NCBI GenBank assembly: GCA_025024175.1
Contig: QCXZ01000064.1
Location: 20,270,286-20,334,285, forward strand
Reading direction: 5' to 3'
DNA length: 64,000 bases
Source of the DNA: Rhyzopertha dominica
Taxonomy: Eukaryota; Arthropoda; Insecta; Coleoptera; Bostrichidae
Made by a program: the position numbers and the translations under genes. Positions 41,641-53,360 of this stretch are shown one piece after another (position 1 is the stretch's first letter; every line of letters begins with the position of its first letter). The notes below the pieces were generated by a model. The model had not been told where the DNA came from, searched no databases, and saw only the letters and a program-made list of their open reading frames with translations.

Positions 41641-44600
41641 GACTGTCACGTGACAAGTTATGTAAAAGCTGTTTTCAGACTCAGTGGCGTAATCGCAGAA
41701 TGTTCTTTTGCGCAGCCAAAATTCCATTACAGTAGCTTCGAAAGGCTGGTATATTGTGAACCTCTAAAATACTTATGTAACTATTTATATAAGCAATAAG
41801 TACCTTATTACAATTATTATATATTCTTGTAAAAATGAAGTTTTGTACTGTTCCAGAGTAGCTTGGGTCAAGTAATATAGCATACGTTTTTTTTTTACTT
41901 TGCTGAGATGCTAAATACTACAAAAGCAACTTTCCTGTTTATTTATTACTGAAAACATATCGAAAGTTCAATGCATGAATTTCTTTAAGTTGACATTTAT
42001 GATGAATTAGTGAATAACAGAATGAAAGATAAAAAAAGATAGATCATAATAAATATAAAAAACTTTCCTACGTCAAAATTGTATTTATATGTTTTTCATT
42101 TTTAGACGATATCCTTTTGTAAGCAGCAAACCTTTTTTGGGTTCGCGACAAAACTTGTAAAGTTAGGTTCCTAATGTTCTTCACCACATAACAGCACAAT
42201 CACAACGCAGATACAGTTGTCTGGCTATCTGCTACTACCATAAAATAGAATGTGTCATCACACATACCGGATCCGCTGATTGTCCCTAACGACAATTGGT
42301 CAACTACGCATTTGCTCCTAAACTGACGTATACTCAACCTGAAAAATCCTTCACAACCGAGAAGTCCCTAACAGGATTTTGCTAAACTTATAATTGTCTA
42401 TTAGGCAACAGTTTTCACCGCAGCAAGCGTTAGCTTTTGCTAAGTCAGCAAGACCAGTGTTGCCACTTTTTATAAGAAAAGAATTACTAATTAAAGACGT
42501 TTGTTTTTAATATTTACGACATTATATATACGAATAAAATTACAAAAAGTTTTTCTTATCCTTATGTATTAAAATAGCAGGCCCTTTATTTCTAATATAA
42601 AAAACACACATGTACTGGTTTTTAATATGCGTATTTTGATTATATTTTAATCAGATGCGTGATGTCCACATAAATCCGCTGAATCTGCTTATTTTATTAT
42701 GGCGACCAATGTAATTGTTTCTCGAAATAATGCGAACATTATAATTTGTACTTTTATTCATATTTATATTACTAAATTTTTTCGGTATTGAATTTGGGAG
42801 AAAAACTTAGAAACCAGCCAACCTACGCAATTTTAGACTTTAGAAAGCGATAATAAGCATGAAACGTTTGCCAGCAGGTTACATCATGTTTAATTGATAA
42901 GTCCAACATGCAAAAATAGTTTAAAAATTATACAGGGTAAACCAACATAATAATGGTTATTGAGATAACAGGTCAATACATGTAATAAAAAAGTATCGTC
43001 AGTTCTTTTTTCCTCTAGCACTTACCGCTGATATTTAATTGTTTCATACATAATAGAATACTTTAGATGGATAAAATAATAAAAAAAATATCATTTTCAT
43101 CAATTCAATTTATCATCGCTTTTAACTATTATTTAGCTTTCCTGCTTTTTAGACTAAATAATATAATTATATGTCCTATTTAGACTATTTTGGTACCAAA
43201 AGAAAAGTTCTGTCTTATTCTACATATATGTTGTATCAAATTTCAAGTTTTGTTTTTTGTTATTACACCTATTAATTTATAATACTGTACGTTTACCGTT
43301 CTCATCATCTCTCCAAAGAAGCGTGAGCCTGCATTCACAGACTGATGATCAGATATCTTTATCAAAAACACTACGTNGGTTTATAATTACTAGCTGACGA
43401 TCCATACTCTGTTTTGTTTTTTGTCCATCTCTCCCTGACACTATAATACCGAAATTTGTATGTGTTGTATTTTATTATTTCTGCATTTATTGAATTTGGG
43501 CTTCTTGTATACTCAAAATATTTGTTTTTGCAATTGTATGATACCTATAATATTTGCACAGTAAATGTTTTGTCCCAAATGGGACATATATAGGTTGTTC
43601 AGAGTAGTTCGCCCGAGTAAGAAATTTCTAAACATAATTGAAAAAGCCAATGCTTCAATAAAAAAGACATACGTTTGTAGGCCTATCTTGAGATAAGTTA
43701 CGATGACGTCGAAGAAGTTTTCAGTGTGTCCAAAATTTTCAAATTCAAACTAATCCGCAATATTAGATATGTAACTCGTTAAGAAAAAGCGTACACCCTT
43801 TGAATTGAGATGTAACTAGTCATTTTATATTTAAAGTATGAGCGGTGTCTCTCAAACACACCAAAGACTACGAAAATACGAACTCGTCAACACTTTCAAG
43901 GTTAAAATCCTCCGACATGTCCTAATTTATTGATTAATAATACAGGATGCTGTTTGACCCCCCCTTTTGCTCATCTTGGCCAAACTATATCCTTATTAGT
44001 AACTGTTAACAATAGATTCAGCGGTATGTCGAAAATATAAGCTGCACTATTTTCGTGTTTCTTTCATCAATTTAACTGTTGATGGTCAATTACATAGCTA
44101 TTGTAGAAGATCGTAGTCAGCAGTTTCTTGTAGTCCACTACAACGTTTCACCATATCATTGTACATCTTAACATTGAACAGTGCACACCAAAACTGAAAT
44201 ACAGACAACGCTCCCCTTGTTAACAAAATTCTGCCAACAGCTACAAATTGCAGCATTGGCAAAAAAGCACAAACCTTTTTGTTAAAGTCACTTGTGAGCC
44301 TGGCATCTGTATAGGCGTACTTTCCGAAAGTGCAGGGAACAAAGGAAAACAGCATTTTTATCGTTTTCAATTTATCTTCCCGTTAGCCACACTTGGCGGG
44401 AGGGATGCGGAATCATTGGGAGCTGCGACGTTACTTTCGCCCAAGTACTGTTTAGTTGAAATGTATGATGAAAATAGGGAGAACAGAAGAGTGATAATGA
44501 AACTTCCCGTTCGGACCATCCATTGTGCGAGCACAAAACGGTTTTATTTACAGGGCAATTCGCAGCCCGCTTTTTAAAATGGAGTTCGGCCCGGACGCTT

Positions 44601-45329
44601 TATCGTCACGTCACAAATATACGTATAAATGGCGTTACCAGCGACACTCCTCTTAGGGAATTTAACAGATTTACGCACAATCACTGAATAAACTTGTCCT
44701 AATTTGTCAGCCTTTCTCTGCCAGTGAAGTTCGCCTTTTCCTGCGTTCGCCGTTCGCATTATACTGTGCTGTAGCGATCACGTTTGAAATGTGGGAGGAT
44801 TTTGTGCGTGTTTTAGAAGAAAGATTATTTAACGCATTATTTTTACAAAGCGCACATAGGAGCTACTACCACTTTTGTTTTTGTATTAAACCCATTTACC
44901 TATCCTATTATAAGTACTCCCCACTTACAATTAGTAGTATATTATCTAAATATTTGTTAAGGAAATGAAACGCGTTAAATTTGTCGCGATACATAAACAA
45001 CCGAGAGAAATATAGCATCTTGTCTTGCGGTGTAAGTGTGTACTACTTTTTCACGACTGAAAGGAAAGACTTAAATTTGGCTGAACTAAAGAACTTTGAT
45101 GATAAACATATGTCAGATATGACAAGTTTTACAAATACCATTACATTTAAAGGGCGTTCATAAAAAAGCGAGCGAATCAAGTTATGGTCTCCTCTTTCTA
45201 ACACGAACGTAGCGTGCAAGTGAAACTCGTTTGGCAATCGACATATTAAGTGACAGTCAAGTGATTGTTCAGTTTGTTACATTAGCATCCGCTTACTTGA
45301 CTCGTTTCTTTTAATAAACGGCCGTTATT
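41641..45329. other. Gene-free AT-rich DNA
   Basis: No gene recognised. Single TIR-like TACAGG starts at about 42931 and 43945 have no partner. The frames at 44098-44577, open on both strands, have no motif. Confidence 0.45.
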
Positions 45330-46170
45330 TTCTGTGCCAGGCGGAGGTTTATTTCATTTCCAGATCGTGCCGTTTGGCTTCTGCAACTCTTTATAAACTT
45401 CATATGCACAACGGCACCTAACGAACGCAGTGTCTTGACCTAAGTATGAGCTACATATCCTCGTATATGTCGAAAATGTCATAGTCCCATCACATGAACA
45501 GTACACCTATAAAGTTACTATACATAGGTTTTATTTTATGTAGATAGTAGCGGTTTACGTACCGATACTGAAAATGTAACTGTCGTAGTTGAGAAATTGA
45601 GCGGTTCTTGGGTATCACGGTTAAGGGCAAAGGCAACTAAAAAAGTTATAAAAATCTCGGGCCTTTTATATTATGTTTATATTATAATCGTCCGTTATTC
45701 CCTTTTGTGGTTAAATAAAATAAAACAACAGCAGATAGTTTAGCTAGTTGGATCCTAAAGGAGCAGCAGTTCAGCTAAATATAGAACACCAAAAGTGAAA
45801 ATTAAATGTCGCTCCAAGCGCACTATAGGAACACTGTTTTCTCAGATTTATCAGTTTGAAGCTTATGAAAAGCACTCCTTTTTATGTTTTTAAAAATGAT
45901 AAAATAATCCTAATTATTTCCACTATATTTAAATAAGCGATTTAACTTTGTACCTAATAATCATGGTATAAGAAGCAATATCAACAACGAATATAAATTT
46001 TTTGTCTCTAGACAGCAGCGAACTAAAATTATTAAAAGTGACAAGACCGTCGAATAATAGTTCGTTTGGGTTTTATTAAAACGCTTGCTAATATTATGCA
46101 ACAGTGTTACTGGCCTAAGTTGCGTAGCTATGTCAATAATGTTCGAAGATGTATATTAAATCTATTAGCA
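45330..46170 (+). pseudogene. Gypsy-like pol remnant: reverse transcriptase and integrase pieces
   Basis: At 45334-45396 the plus strand reads FSVPGGGLFHFQIVPFGFCN, the fingers/palm segment of gypsy-type reverse transcriptases. About 20 codons on, VYVENVIV (about 45460-45490) stands where YLDDVIVFS is expected, so both catalytic Asp residues are lost. At about 46068-46160 GFIKTLANIMQQCYWPKLRS and VNNVRRC match the end of the H2C2 zinc-binding head of integrase (K.TL..I...YYWP.....V..YV..C). RNase H and the integrase core are absent. It is a short, decayed relic of an LTR retrotransposon. Confidence 0.7.
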
Positions 46171-46291
46171 TCCAAATCTAGGAAGTTGTGCAATTTAGCT
46201 TACAATAACCCCATCAAGGTATAAACCGAACAACCGACGAAAAAGTTTTATGCGATTCTTCATTCAACATTAATCTTAATAATCGAACCTC

Positions 46292-46303
46292 TATAGCTCG
46301 CAT
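46292..46303 (+). repeat. Target-site duplication, left copy
   Basis: TATAGCTCGCAT is identical to 49951-49962 and marks the 5' junction of the RTE-like element. Confidence 0.9.
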
Positions 46304-47371
46304 GCAAGAAACAAAACAGAAAGAAAATTAAGTCAGAGACGTTGATGGGCACATATATTTTAACAGTGGTGGAATAAACAGACATTTCTGAACAGGATTT
46401 ATACTAAATGGAAAATATAAAATGGCAGTGAAAGAGTTTAAGCCCATTTCAAATAGAATGTGTTACTTGCGATTGAGAGGAAAGTATCAAAAAAAACATC
46501 CATGCACCACCCGAAGACGCAGATACAACTTTGAAGGAACTGTTTTACAATCATTTGGACCAAGAATATGAAAGGCTAAGGAGGTACGATCTAAAAATAG
46601 TATTGGGGGATGCAAACGCTAAAATAGGAAGAGAAGAAGTATTCCAAACAACAATAGGCAAGCACAGCAAACACTCAACCACAAATGAAAATGGGCAACT
46701 GTTAATAGATTTTGCAAAGGAAAAAGGTATGATCATAAAGAGTACACACTTCAAGAAAAAAGAGATTTATAAAGCAACTTGGAGATCACCAGATGGAACG
46801 GTCCTAAATCAAATAGATCATGTATTAATTGAAAAAGAAGAAGCAAGAAATATAACAGACATTCGTAGTTACAGAGGGCCCGATGCTGATTCCGACCACT
46901 ATTTAGTGGGAGTAAAACTAAAACAACACATACCAGAATTAAAAAACAAAAGAAATCGCATTAGCACAAAGAAACATATTAAAATAAAACAAGAGGAGGA
47001 GAAAGAGCAATACAGAAAGAGATTAGAGGATAATTTGAAGTGCATAACTGAAACGAACGATATTGAAGTGTTATGGAAAGATATAGCAAATAGTACCCGA
47101 CAGGCAACAGAAAGGTGTGTCAATGAAGAGACCAACAGTCGTAACAAATGGTTTGATAGTGAGTGTGAAGAAGAGTTAGAAAAGAGACGGGAAATGAGAT
47201 TACAGATGCTGAGAACAGAAGCAGTGAGGGAGAAAGAAGCATATATCGAACAAAGAAAAAGATGTAAAAAAGTATTACGAGAAAAGAAGAGAAGATACGA
47301 GAAACTAATAGAAGAAATAGAGGAACACTACAGGAATAGAAAAATAAGAAACCTTTATCGAGGAATTAAGA
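46304..47371 (+). pseudogene. RTE-like endonuclease region
   Basis: The apurinic-type endonuclease would nick the target DNA. It starts with QETK (catalytic Glu; the part before it is lost to 5' truncation), then HIYFNSGGINRH, a stop, FKPISNRMCYLRLRGK, and a frameshift near 46490. From 46531 a long uninterrupted frame shows IVLGDANAKIG (catalytic Asp and Asn; Ala replaces the usual Phe), ATWRSPDG..NQIDHVL and SDHYLVGVKL, the last holding the Asp-His pair of the active site. A Lys/Glu-rich, probably helical linker follows to RNLYRGIK, where the nested insertion begins. Confidence 0.88.
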
Positions 47372-48221
47372 GGGGCGTTTACCTAGAGCGAATCGGGTCA
47401 TTTTAAGCACCTACCGTTTTACATTTTACCGAGTTATTCGAAACTTTTTCGAAGTGAAATTTCGACATGGCAATGACAAAAGATGTAGCTACAACGTAGA
47501 GTTCGAGTTTTTTCTGAATTTGGTACAGTAATGTAAATATTTGTTGTTATATTTTCCTTAAAAATGCGTATCTTTGGCGAGCTATTTCTCGAAAACTAAG
47601 GCACATAAACGAAAAATTCGAACTCCACGTTGTAGCTACATATTTCTTTGTACACTACCTAAAATATGAGCACGATAAATGAGTAAAAACATTCAAAAAA
47701 TCTAAAACCGCAAACCCTTTCGCACGAGTCCGTCACGAGAGCAGAATGCGAATGCCCATCCCCACCTGGTCCGTCGCGATCTATTCCGATATGACTGGAT
47801 TTCTAAGATTGTATGTCTAATTAGTAATTACACGGGACAAGTTTAATGTTAAAATCTCTTTTACATTAATTTACTGTCTGCCGAAGCAATGGGGAGGCGG
47901 AAGGAAAATTGTTATAAAAGTTCCTGCAGAAATCATGCAGTTATAATGAAATGTTCTATAGTTCATATTTACAGAAACAAATGGGTTATTCCATATTTAG
48001 AATAACCTGGTATAATATAGTAAGTTACTAATATCATGCTTACTTTTTTATGCACACCCTACGGTCAGCAATTTTGCGAATATTAGTTTAGCCCGTCTGT
48101 TGCTCGTACGACCTTTGCGCGATGTCAACCTATCGGCTACCCTCTTACATCCCATGTCCCGCTGGTAATATGGGTTGCATAGTTTACATTTCTGCCCGAT
48201 CGCTCCAAGTAAATGCCCCAC
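47372..48221. mobile_element. 850-bp TIR element nested in the RTE copy
   Basis: Inverted ends GGGGCGTTTACCTAGAGCGA (47372-47391) and GGGGCATTTACTTGGAGCGA (complement of 48200-48219) differ at only four positions, and pairing continues for about six more bases. A flanking direct repeat TTAAG (47366-47370 and 48222-48226), possibly six bases with one change, is the likely target duplication. Taking out the insert with one copy of the repeat rejoins the host LINE frame (..RGIK then ENKN..). A second internal inverted pair, 47483-47512 with 47612-47641 (28 of 30 matches), lies inside. No transposase is visible, so it is non-autonomous. I do not recognise the family. Confidence 0.85.
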
Positions 48222-49939
48222 TTAAGGAAAACAAGAACCAAAAAGTTAATAAAACAGTATTTATTAGAAATGACGAAGGGGAGTTAGTGGGTGATGAAAA
48301 AGAGATATTAACAATGTGGAAGAAGCACTTTGAGGGACTACTGAACGGGGAATGATGCAAGTAATGATATGGATGAGCATACTGGGAGTGAGGATGAAGA
48401 GCCACCATCTCTAGAAGAGGTGAGAGAAGTAGTGAGCAATCTAAAGAATAACAAAACGCCTGGAAATGACCATTTAGTAGCAGAACTCTTCAAGTATGGG
48501 GGTGATGAGATAATAAAGAGGATGCATTTACCACTACAAAACATATGGGAGACAGAGAAAATGCCAGGTAGTTGGAAGGAAGCTATTCTGCTGCCAATAC
48601 ATAAAAAAGGTGACAAGGCTGAACTGCAAAATTATAGAGGAATAGCAATGTTGAACATAGCATACAAGATCTTGGCAACATGTACAAAAAACAGACTAGC
48701 TTTAAGTGTAGACAGTCAGATTGGGGAGTATCAGTGTGGGTTTAGAAAAGGTAGATCGGTAGTAGACCAACCTTTCACACTGAGAGAAATCCAAGCTGAG
48801 AGTTATGAATACAAGATAGAAGCGTATGTGTTATTTATAGACTTGAAGCAAGCATATGACAAAATAAAAAGAGAAGAACTGTATAAGGCATTGGGAGAGC
48901 TAGGAATAAAAAAGAAATTGATAAGGATGATTAGGGTCACATTAAGGGAATAACAAATACTGTGAAGGTAAATGGGATGTTAACAGAAAACTTTAAAGTG
49001 CGGGAAGGTTTAAGACATGGTGATCCCCTATCTGCACTATTGTTCAATTGTGCACTGGAATGTGTCATTAGGAAGGCTAAATTAAATACAAATGGATTGC
49101 TGTAGACCAAAAGACACCAATGTCTGGCGTTTGCCGACGATCTGGCTCTAATAACAAGAACTGTAGACGAACTGAAAAGAACAATGATAAGACTAGAAGA
49201 AGCGGCTCTTGGAATAGGACTTGAAATAAATGAAAATAAAACCCGTTACTTGACATGGACAGACAAAGAATATGACGAGCAGAATGNTATAAAAATAATT
49301 TCAGCATTGGGGAAAGAATGTATGTTTAAAGAACGCGATCGATGTACCTACTNAGGAACAGAATTTTGCAGAACGCCTAGCATTAGAGATGAAATACAAA
49401 GATGATTAATGATGAGCAACAGAAGTATCTACGCGCTTAGGACGATGATAAATAGTAGAAACACCTCGAGGGCATTAAAGAAACAGCTATATAAGACTAT
49501 CATCAGACCGGTAGTATTGTACGGAAGTGAGGTATGGACAGTGGGAAAAGCAGAAGAAAAAATGCTACGAATATGGGAAAGGAAGGTCCTACGCAAAATC
49601 TATGGTGGTAAAAAAATTGACAGTATATGGCAAAGAACAAACAGAGAGCTAGAAGAGTTATTTGCGGAACTGAATGTGGTGCAAGTGATAAAGGGTCAAA
49701 GACTGAGATGGTTGGGGCACGTGATTAGGATGCAGCAAAGTAGGTTACCAAGGAAGATATTGGATAGCAAGCTAGGTGGGAGGAAGAGACGAGGAAGGCC
49801 AAGGACAAGGTGGCAGCAGGAAGTGATGAAAGACATAAGTGATGGGGGTATAACAAACTGGAAAGTGAAAGCTAATGACAGAAATAACTGGAGAAACTCT
49901 ATCGATCAAGCCATGGGCCTATTAGGCCTGGAGTGCTAA
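48222..49939 (+). pseudogene. RTE-like reverse transcriptase and C-terminal region
   Basis: Blocks in order: VFIRNDEGELVGD linker; a frameshift at about 48350; LEEVREVVSNLKNNKTPGND; PIHKKGDKAELQNYRGIAML; YQCGFRKGRSVVDQ; LFIDLKQAYDKI (first catalytic Asp); a frameshift at about 48950; GLRHGDPLSALLFN; a stop near 49103; FADDLAL (catalytic pair, 49130-49141); further breaks and two N bases at 49287-49353. An uninterrupted 176-codon frame from 49409 then gives the thumb and the RLRWLGHVIRM..GRPRTRW tail common in RTE-type proteins. The catalytic residues survive, but at least four lesions make it inactive. Confidence 0.9.
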
Positions 49940-49950
49940 TATATATATAA

Positions 49951-49962
49951 TATAGCTCGCAT
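49951..49962 (+). repeat. Target-site duplication, right copy
   Basis: TATAGCTCGCAT, identical to 46292-46303. Confidence 0.9.
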
Positions 49963-52689
49963 CGGTGAGAGCTACATCGAGCGAAAGATACGAGAACTGC
50001 TGCGAAAGACGGTCACATTGTAGAAGCCAAACGTTACGTTAACCAAAGTTTGTTTTCTGAACTCATAATGGCTACGTTTTTAGCCAATTATTCGCGATTA
50101 TTATTATGGTGTTGATGAGGATAAGGATAAAACTAAAATGACTTATGCGGTAGAGTTGATTTAGTGTGAGGTTCGAGATTTGTTGACTAATTTTATCAAC
50201 CTCAAAACTAGCCCACTTAGGTATATTAGCTGTTACCATAACCAGAAATAGAGTGTTTGATGCAGACTATCGGGCCTCTGGCTTTTATTAATTTAAACAG
50301 TTTAGGCTAATAAGCATTCTCTACAGCTAAGTTATCCGTCTTCTGGTGGTTTTGTCGCAGTAGTTTCGAACCATAGATGGTATATAAACATACGGAAATG
50401 CTATCCTTTCGGTATGTTGTCGAACAATCAACAACGCCACAAATTACAATTTTCACAAGGTTACAGTACCAAGACAGTTTTTCTTCGACGCGACAACAGC
50501 TGCTAGCTTCTTTGTGAAACGCCAAACCGCCGTCAAACGATTAAGCAAAAGGTTGCTTCTGCAACTGTTCTGTTATAATTTTAGGTTGGCACTGTCAAAA
50601 TAATAAAAACTTCCTAGGATCAACTGCTTTTGAATACATTTAGACGTCAGAGACAGGTTGGTTTCTACTCCCTGTCCTGCAAAACACTTTTTATGTGCAA
50701 TATTAGTTTTTGTATTATAAGCTCTTATACAGTTGTATTTTCTTGTGTTGCTCGCTTAAATTCTTTGGAATCACCCAGTTAAAAAATTTTTATAGAAAAG
50801 ATGACCACTCATGAAGTACAAAACGAGAAGATTGAAAAAATCTGAATATTGGAAGGAGTGAAGCGTTGAAGCCTGCTAGATAACTTGTTGAGCAGTTTTC
50901 AAATTATGTTACGATGGCTCTTCATAGCGAACGCTAGACTTCGATCACCAAGCAATCGACACTATCCTCTTGCGGCCGATTTTTTTCTCTCCATAAACTT
51001 TGGTGAACTAGTTGTAAATGTCTTACAAATTGTAAGCCTTAACTGTTATTTATATTATCACTGCGCGAATTTGGTGTTTGCAAACACAGCTGCGTGATGT
51101 AGTGCTGTGTGGATGGTAATGAGACGCTATTTGTAAAAAATGTCGAATAATTAAAAGGTTTCCCAGCAACATTTAAATAAGTGGTTATTAAAAAAGATGG
51201 ACCTTCGGAAACTTGTTTATCCATGCATTTTCAAAACCATTCATTTGCTTTTCAATCAATCAAAAAATTTAAAAGCTCAAACGGCGAAGCTTACGGATGA
51301 CAGTTTTTTGTTCGCACTTTGAGGTGGGGTCAGTTAGTAGCATTAATTTGGTTTCCAAAAACAATTACATGGTCATATATGGGATCCGTAAATCTGCTGG
51401 TGCAGTTTTAGTGTCGCCATACAACAGTTTTAACGATCTAGCTGTACGTATAATGAATATTTGTGTGTATTTATTACAACCCTGTTTTCCGAATAGTATC
51501 TGAACCGGAATGATATTAAATTATACGGCAGATTGCGGATACCATTTATAATCACATTTTGAACATATTATTATTACCGTTTTAATTGGGCTTGTACGTT
51601 ACACAGTTTTGTTAATGAATTATCAAACGGTGACCAGATAATGCTTAACTTTTGAAATATCGGCTGTGCAAATGATTAACAACACCAGTGCGATTTTGGG
51701 CGTTATAGCAAATATTAACAGAGAACGGACTGATCGAGCTATGCAACTAATTTTGTCAGTTTACGCTGTAAAATATTTTAACCGCACTAATACGAAAACA
51801 CCTACCGGTGCGTAATGTTTATTTGAAATAATGTGTTCAATAAAGTGGCTTCCAGTCCATATAGACAGGCTCTATTTAATTTTCAGTCGATCTTAGCAAA
51901 AGAATACATTAGTAGCTTATGAGGCCATCTTGTTAGCCAGAAGGTACTACCTACCTCCGACCACTGGTACAAATAAACAAACATTCATTTTTAATAAACA
52001 TAAACTATATAGAATGCATGTCTATGCTGTGCTGTTTACACCTCAACCAACTGCAGATAGTACTATTTCGCTGTCATTACAGCTCATCAGTGCTGTTTAG
52101 GTCTAGTGTAGACAACACGGCATAGCTTTATTAAACATACTTATTTATTAAGCCTAAATTATATTATACTTTATTAATTGATATAACACGCAAAATAACA
52201 GGCGATCGTATACCATTGAACATCCAACGATTGGCATAGTATATAGTACACCAAACGAAAACTCGATTGTATTGCTTTACCCTCGCAACGACAGAGTTAA
52301 ATAATGCGATACGCAAGTTCTCCGAAAAGAGGTACACATTATAAACAATATCTGCGTCGGACAAGTATAATTTACGAAACCCAAATTTACCGTATATATT
52401 TTAAGTGTTTAGTATATAAGCAAACAATTGTGACTTGCCGATTCAGTTAGTAATGGACTGAGAATTTAGAGCATCTTTTTGTTACTTGCTTTTCGTGCCT
52501 ACAATTAATTTGTGATTACATTTTTGTAATTTTGGTTTGATGACAATCAAGAAGACGAAGTGATAAACATTCATGATGTGAGTGATAGTGAAAACGTTGA
52601 AGCCCGCCATTCCTATGTTCATTTACCTACCATTACAATTGATAATGATATTACCTATTAATGATATTGAACCGATTACAACGATTCCT
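49963..52689. other. Gene-free AT-rich DNA
   Basis: No gene or paired repeat was recognised in this stretch. Confidence 0.5.
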
Positions 52690-53360
52690 GACGAGAATAA
52701 AACAACTTACAATGCCCATGAAGCGTGGTTTGATACACACAATGTAAAAAAGTTTGGACAGACCAATCCAGCAAATGTCTTTTGGGCGTTTTATCTACAC
52801 GAGGCAAAAGAATTATATTTTTAAACATCGGATCGGCAAATAGTTGGGTTCCGGGAACTTTATTATTATCTAACAAAGAAATAGAGAATTGTAAACTGGA
52901 TTATCACGAAGAAATGACAGGTGAATTGTTCAGTGGTTCAAAAAAGGTTTTTACGATATATAACACCTAGCAGTGTTATTGTTTTAGACAATGCCAGTTG
53001 TCACTCAGCATTGGGTAATAAAATACCAATACCACTTCAAAAAGGGGGAAATCACAATCAATTTTTGCTTGAACAAGACATTTCTTTAGAAGAGTTTTGC
53101 ACAAAGAAAGAACTCTTAAAATTAATTTTGAAAAAAGCCATTTAGGTAATCGACGATATGGCAGCGGAAGCCGGCTACACGATCTTGCGTCTTTAATCCG
53201 ATACAAATTGTCTGGGACACATCACAACTCAATCTCCGTAAGAATATCGCCAATTCGAAATTTTCCGAAGGAACAATTGAGATGATTAAAGCTGAAACAG
53301 GCGAGATTGGAGCAGAACTCTTGACAAAATGTGTGGAACATGTGACAGAAATAGAATTGT
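52690..53360 (+). pseudogene. DDE transposase pseudogene (IS630/Tc1/mariner-related)
   Basis: Readable blocks in order: NAHEAWFDTHNVKKF (first catalytic region; the expected DETW reads HEAW); IGSANSWVPGTLLLS; DYHEEMTGELF; SSVIVLDNASCHS, which holds the second catalytic Asp, near 52974-53012; LEQDISLEEFCTKKELLKLI; MAAEAGYTILRL; and at the end LLTKCVEHVTEIE. This is the layout of a DDE_3-type transposase that is widespread in insects. At least three frameshifts and a stop at 53142-53144 break it, and the NPIE block with the third catalytic position is lost. No TIRs were identified. Confidence 0.8.

Larger units (their letters stand above)
46304..49950 (+). mobile_element. RTE-like LINE, 5'-truncated, inactive, carrying a nested insertion
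   Basis: The element is defined by a perfect 12-bp target duplication and by coding content that begins at 46305 within the QET motif of the apurinic-type endonuclease and ends with the C-terminal tail. The stop codon lies only 11 bp (an AT run) before the 3' junction, which is typical of RTE elements with their tiny AT-rich 3' ends. Several frameshifts and stops, plus an 850-bp TIR insertion at 47372, show that it is dead. Related proteins are often mislabelled craniofacial development protein 2-like in insect annotations. Confidence 0.9.

Noticed and set aside
42931..43990. TACAGG-type starts that resemble Tc1/mariner ends
   Set aside because: Neither has a matching inverted partner or a transposase nearby.
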